Made by a program: the position numbers and the translations under genes
Shown: piece by piece, positions 5,458 to 7,238 of the stretch
Numbering within the stretch: position 1 is the stretch's first letter
How the letters are laid out: each line of letters starts with the position of its first letter
Origin: Komagataeibacter kakiaceti JCM 25156
GTDB taxonomy: Bacteria > Pseudomonadota > Alphaproteobacteria > Acetobacterales > Acetobacteraceae
Assembly: GCF_000613305.1 (NCBI RefSeq)
Contig: NZ_BAIO01000093.1
Span: 1-7,238 of the forward strand
Length of the DNA: 7,238 nucleotides
Reading direction: 5' to 3'
Notes under the pieces: model-generated
What the model saw: only the letters and a program-made list of their open reading frames with translations
Databases searched by the model: none
Told to the model about the DNA's origin: nothing

Positions 5458-6092
5458 CAATATTGTCCTTCCAGCAGAAGCATGGCTTCGTCGTGCCGTC
5501 TCCGGACCAGACCGTTCATGATCTTGCCTTTCGAGCGCACCTGCTCCTCGATGATTCTGACGGCCTTGCGTTTGTCGCCGCTGTTGATAGCAGCACGGAC
5601 ACCCGGCCAACCTCTTCCTGGATTGTAGACGAACGACACGAGGGCATTGAACTCATTTTGTGTCAGGTACACATGGATGCCCCGACGAACGATCGCCTCG
5701 TAGTTCGGGAGATTGACCTGCAGAAGACGACTCTGCTGATCGTCCGTCAGACTGACGAGATTTTGATTATCCCGTGCGACCCTCCTGGCCGCTTCGCCAC
5801 GCAGGCCAGCCCCCGCCGCCACGCGAGACACCAGACTGGAGTTGATGCCGATATCCCGCAATTTCTGCTCAATCTCCGCCCGGGAACGATCGCGCATGTC
5901 ATAACCCGGTCCGAGCGTTACGCCGGACGCTCCGCCCGGCCAGTGCAGACGGTTGCTGACGCCCCTTTGCTCCTCATGGCGTTCAATAAAACCGCTTCCT
6001 TGAAGCGACGTCTTAGTCGCGCTGGGAGCACGCGGCGATTCTGACGGCGACGGGGTGTGGGACGGATTATAGGGACGGTTTGATCCAGACAT
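5457..6092 (-). CDS. Lysozyme-like peptidoglycan hydrolase with pesticin-type active-site pattern
   Basis: A 211-residue muramidase-fold protein expected to cut the glycan strands of peptidoglycan. Residues 1-31 are Pro/Ser-rich (NPSHTPSPSESPRAPS), without a signal peptide. The catalytic region GFIERHEEQRGVSNRLHWPG is followed by SGVTLGPGYDM (56-66): candidate acid Glu37, Glu40 or Glu41, then Thr59 and Asp65, a Thr-then-Asp order with 6-residue offset that recalls pesticin more than T4 lysozyme. The C-terminal lobe has NEFNALVSFVYNPG (146-159) and GLVRRRHDEAMLLL (194-207), the usual ending of phage-type lysozymes. The ATG at 6092 follows GAGGA, with an in-frame TGA just upstream. It is followed with one-base overlap by an exported protein. 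A phage endolysin would normally sit with a holin, which is absent. A secreted antibacterial effector (for example by type VI secretion) fits better but is inferred. Confidence 0.75.
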   Translation of the reverse strand: MSGSNRPYNPSHTPSPSESPRAPSATKTSLQGSGFIERHEEQRGVSNRLHWPGGASGVTLGPGYDMRDRSRAEIEQKLRDIGINSSLVSRVAAGAGLRGEAARRVARDNQNLVSLTDDQQSRLLQVNLPNYEAIVRRGIHVYLTQNEFNALVSFVYNPGRGWPGVRAAINSGDKRKAVRIIEEQVRSKGKIMNGLVRRRHDEAMLLLEGQY

Positions 6093-6563
6093 GCTTCCTC
6101 ATTTCCTGTGGCGTGATGCCGCAGATAAGCTAAAAAGTTAATCACCACGTAGCCTAGAGAGACGCGTAGCCCCGGCCATTTCCACAGCCCCGAAGCCGAC
6201 CGTAGCCAGACCTTCGGCCGGTTTCTGGCTTGGCAGATAGCGTCTGACGACGCTGACGAGTTGGTATTCGACATGACGTGTCCTGAAATGCAGACACAAA
6301 AAAAGCCTGCCGGGTCTGGGCGGGCTTTGCGTGTCGCGTGGGTGATCCTTGCCACAGCTCTGCCATAGCGATTTTTGGGAGGATCATGATTTTGTGGGAA
6401 AGTCCGGATCAGTGAGCAGCACTAGCCGAACCCTATTTAATATGTAGCAAAAAACCGCGCGCAGATACCAGAGGGAAAATAGGCAGGCGGAACTCCACCA
6501 ATGTCCGGTTTTGCGAAATTTTTAGCCACCCGCAAATGTCCGACATGAGGGCGAAAGCCGCCC
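6093..6563. other. Long intergenic region upstream of the lysozyme, with terminator and possible small ORF
   Basis: The 471 bases hold an intrinsic terminator (6298-6328), a 7-base inverted repeat AGCCAGA/TCTGGCT near 6200-6232, and two copies of AATGTCCG (6500-6507 and 6535-6542), the second inside the 11-base palindrome ATGTCCGACAT (6536-6546). On the minus strand an ATG at 6274-6272 has a good AGGA at 6 bases' spacing, but its own frame runs into the lysozyme gene. A neighbouring frame from just after that ATG to a TAA at 6140-6138 reads protein-like (EYQLVSVVRRYLPSQKPAEG). A one-base loss after the ATG could join them into a protein of about 45 residues. I do not consider this established. 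No tRNA or recognisable RNA was found. Confidence 0.4.
6298..6328 (-). terminator. Rho-independent terminator, minus strand
   Basis: Read on the minus strand, AAAGCCCGCC, a 7-base loop and GGCAGGCTTT form a 10-base stem with one G-U pair, followed by four more T, giving a run of seven T. This is a strong intrinsic terminator. It would end transcripts coming from the tRNA deacylase gene (after a leader of about 235 bases) and insulate the lysozyme cassette. Attenuation of a leader transcript entering the cassette is an alternative. The plus-strand direction has only three T and is weak. Confidence 0.75.
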
Positions 6564-7024
6564 CTACTCCTGACTGACATCCACCCATTCCGCTCCGACG
6601 AGATCTGCCAGACGGTCAGGTGTCAGACACACAGAGCTGTTCCGGTCTCCCGCTGCCGGCCAGACTACATCGAACGCGCGCAGTGAAGCATCACAGAAAG
6701 TCCGGACCGGCTGCGGCAGTCCGAAGGGACACACACCGCCGACCGGATGGCTGGTCAGTTCCAGCACCTCTTCCGCAGGCAGCATGCGGGGCCGGTTTCC
6801 GAACGTATCCTTCGTTTTGCGGTTATCCAGCCGCCCCGTTCCTGCCATGACGACCAGAATTCGTTCATCGCCGACTTTCAGCGCCAGTGTCTTGGCAATC
6901 TGCCTTCCTGCACTCCGAGCGCCTGGGCTGCTTCCGCGACTGTTGCCGTGCTGTCCGTCAGCACCACGGGTTTGATGTCTGGTGCATTGACCTCGAAAAA
7001 TGCCTGAACGGATTCCCGGCTCAT
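6564..7024 (-). pseudogene. YbaK/EbsC family aminoacyl-tRNA deacylase, split by one-base deletion
   Basis: Family members hydrolyse mischarged tRNA, such as Cys- or Ala-tRNA(Pro), in the cytoplasm. The ATG at 7024-7022 follows GGGGAG at good spacing and starts MSRESVQAFF. Residues to GVQEG (about 41) are in one frame. The rest (QIAKTLALKV with the conserved Lys45, then RLDNRKTKDTFG, HPVGGVCPFGL with the GGxxPxG substrate loop, and a typical end to WVDVSQE) lies in the next frame, stopping at 6564. One missing base at 6901-6904 (GGCCAG written as GGCAG) separates them. Restored length is 153 residues, normal for the family. As written, the first piece ends at 6878 without the active site. Likely a housekeeping fidelity gene; an assembly error is a serious alternative to real inactivation. 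Confidence 0.82.
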
Positions 7025-7088
7025 CTCTGTCTCCCCATGATACTGGCAAACCTTTTCTGGTCCCGTTGATGACACATCACACGGTCCC

Positions 7089-7116
7089 TTGCGACAATCG
7101 CGATTTCGCTCACAAT
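7089..7116 (+). promoter_or_regulatory. Weak promoter candidate for the right-edge gene
   Basis: TTGCGA (7089-7094) and CACAAT (7111-7116) are separated by 16 bases. A start about 7-8 bases further would fall on or next to the ATG at 7125, implying a leaderless or nearly leaderless mRNA. This agrees with the lack of a ribosome-binding site. Tentative. Confidence 0.25.
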
Positions 7117-7124
7117 GGCGCCAC

Positions 7125-7238
7125 ATGAAAACTGCTGACGTCGATCATGAAACTACCATCCGCCTCGATCCCGAAATGGCGCGTGACATCGTCCGGCGCG
7201 GCCTGTTGCAGGGAACGGATGGCGACGACCCGTTCAGG
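7125..7238 (+). CDS. Hypothetical protein, N-terminal 38 residues only
   Basis: The frame from the ATG at 7125 is open to the right edge. It begins MKTADVDHETTIRLDPEMAR and continues acidic/basic with GLLQGTDGDDP. There is no signal peptide or membrane segment, and I do not recognise the family from this fragment. It is divergent from the tRNA deacylase gene with 100 bases between the starts. The ATG lacks a Shine-Dalgarno sequence; an in-frame TTG at 7089 is a less likely alternative start. Third-position GC bias supports a real gene. Confidence 0.5.
   Translation, partial: MKTADVDHETTIRLDPEMARDIVRRGLLQGTDGDDPFR

Noticed and set aside
4705..5628. 307-residue plus-strand open frame
   Set aside because: It runs antisense through the signal-peptide protein and part of the lysozyme gene, has no domain character and is explained as a shadow of GC-rich coding DNA.
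5918..6274. Minus-strand frame from the ATG at 6274 with good AGGA spacing
   Set aside because: Its own frame overlaps the lysozyme out of frame for about 175 bases and reads Arg/Ala-rich there. Only the start signal is noteworthy, and it is discussed as a possible damaged small gene.
1..7238. CRISPR array, tRNA, rRNA or integrase
   Set aside because: No regularly spaced repeats, cloverleaf with conserved TTCGA-type arm, rRNA segments or recombinase motifs were found on reading both strands.

Overview
The window looks like a chromosomal segment of an alphaproteobacterium. GC is moderate to high in the outer genes and clearly lower in the middle. The gene style is compatible with Acetobacteraceae (acetic acid bacteria), but that assignment is an inference from overall character, not from a marker gene.

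Left part (1-2668): a glutathione S-transferase gene on the minus strand runs off the left edge and carries an apparent frameshift. Divergent from it is a tight plus-strand operon: a TetR/AcrR regulator (also frameshifted, at a run of six T), a GNAT N-acetyltransferase (4-base overlap) and a zinc-less MDR/quinone-oxidoreductase-type dehydrogenase (1-base overlap). A 14-base palindrome between the divergent starts is a good candidate operator for the TetR protein. The block reads as a self-regulated detoxification or stress unit.

Middle part (2669-6563): an accessory block. A 420-residue minus-strand protein joins an N-terminal PD-(D/E)xK (Mrr-like) nuclease domain to a C-terminal ImmA/IrrE zinc metallopeptidase domain. 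It sits in AT-rich DNA next to a divergent 86-residue ORF of unknown function. Further right, also on the minus strand, is a two-gene cassette: a cytoplasmic-looking lysozyme with a pesticin-like active-site pattern, then, overlapping by one base, a signal-peptide-bearing small protein. This is the layout of a peptidoglycan-hydrolase toxin with its periplasmic immunity protein. The small protein appears to have lost its C-terminal 50 or so residues to a one-base shift. A strong minus-strand intrinsic terminator (6298-6328) lies upstream of this cassette.

Right part (6564-7238): a YbaK/EbsC-type aminoacyl-tRNA deacylase gene on the minus strand, again split by a one-base deletion, and a divergent plus-strand gene of unknown function cut by the right edge.

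The leading candidates for something new are the nuclease-metallopeptidase fusion (possible defence or stress-switch protein) and the lysozyme/immunity pair. A striking property of the window is that four genes carry small indels that break an otherwise clean reading frame. Either this is decaying DNA or the underlying assembly has uncorrected single-base errors; raw reads would settle which.
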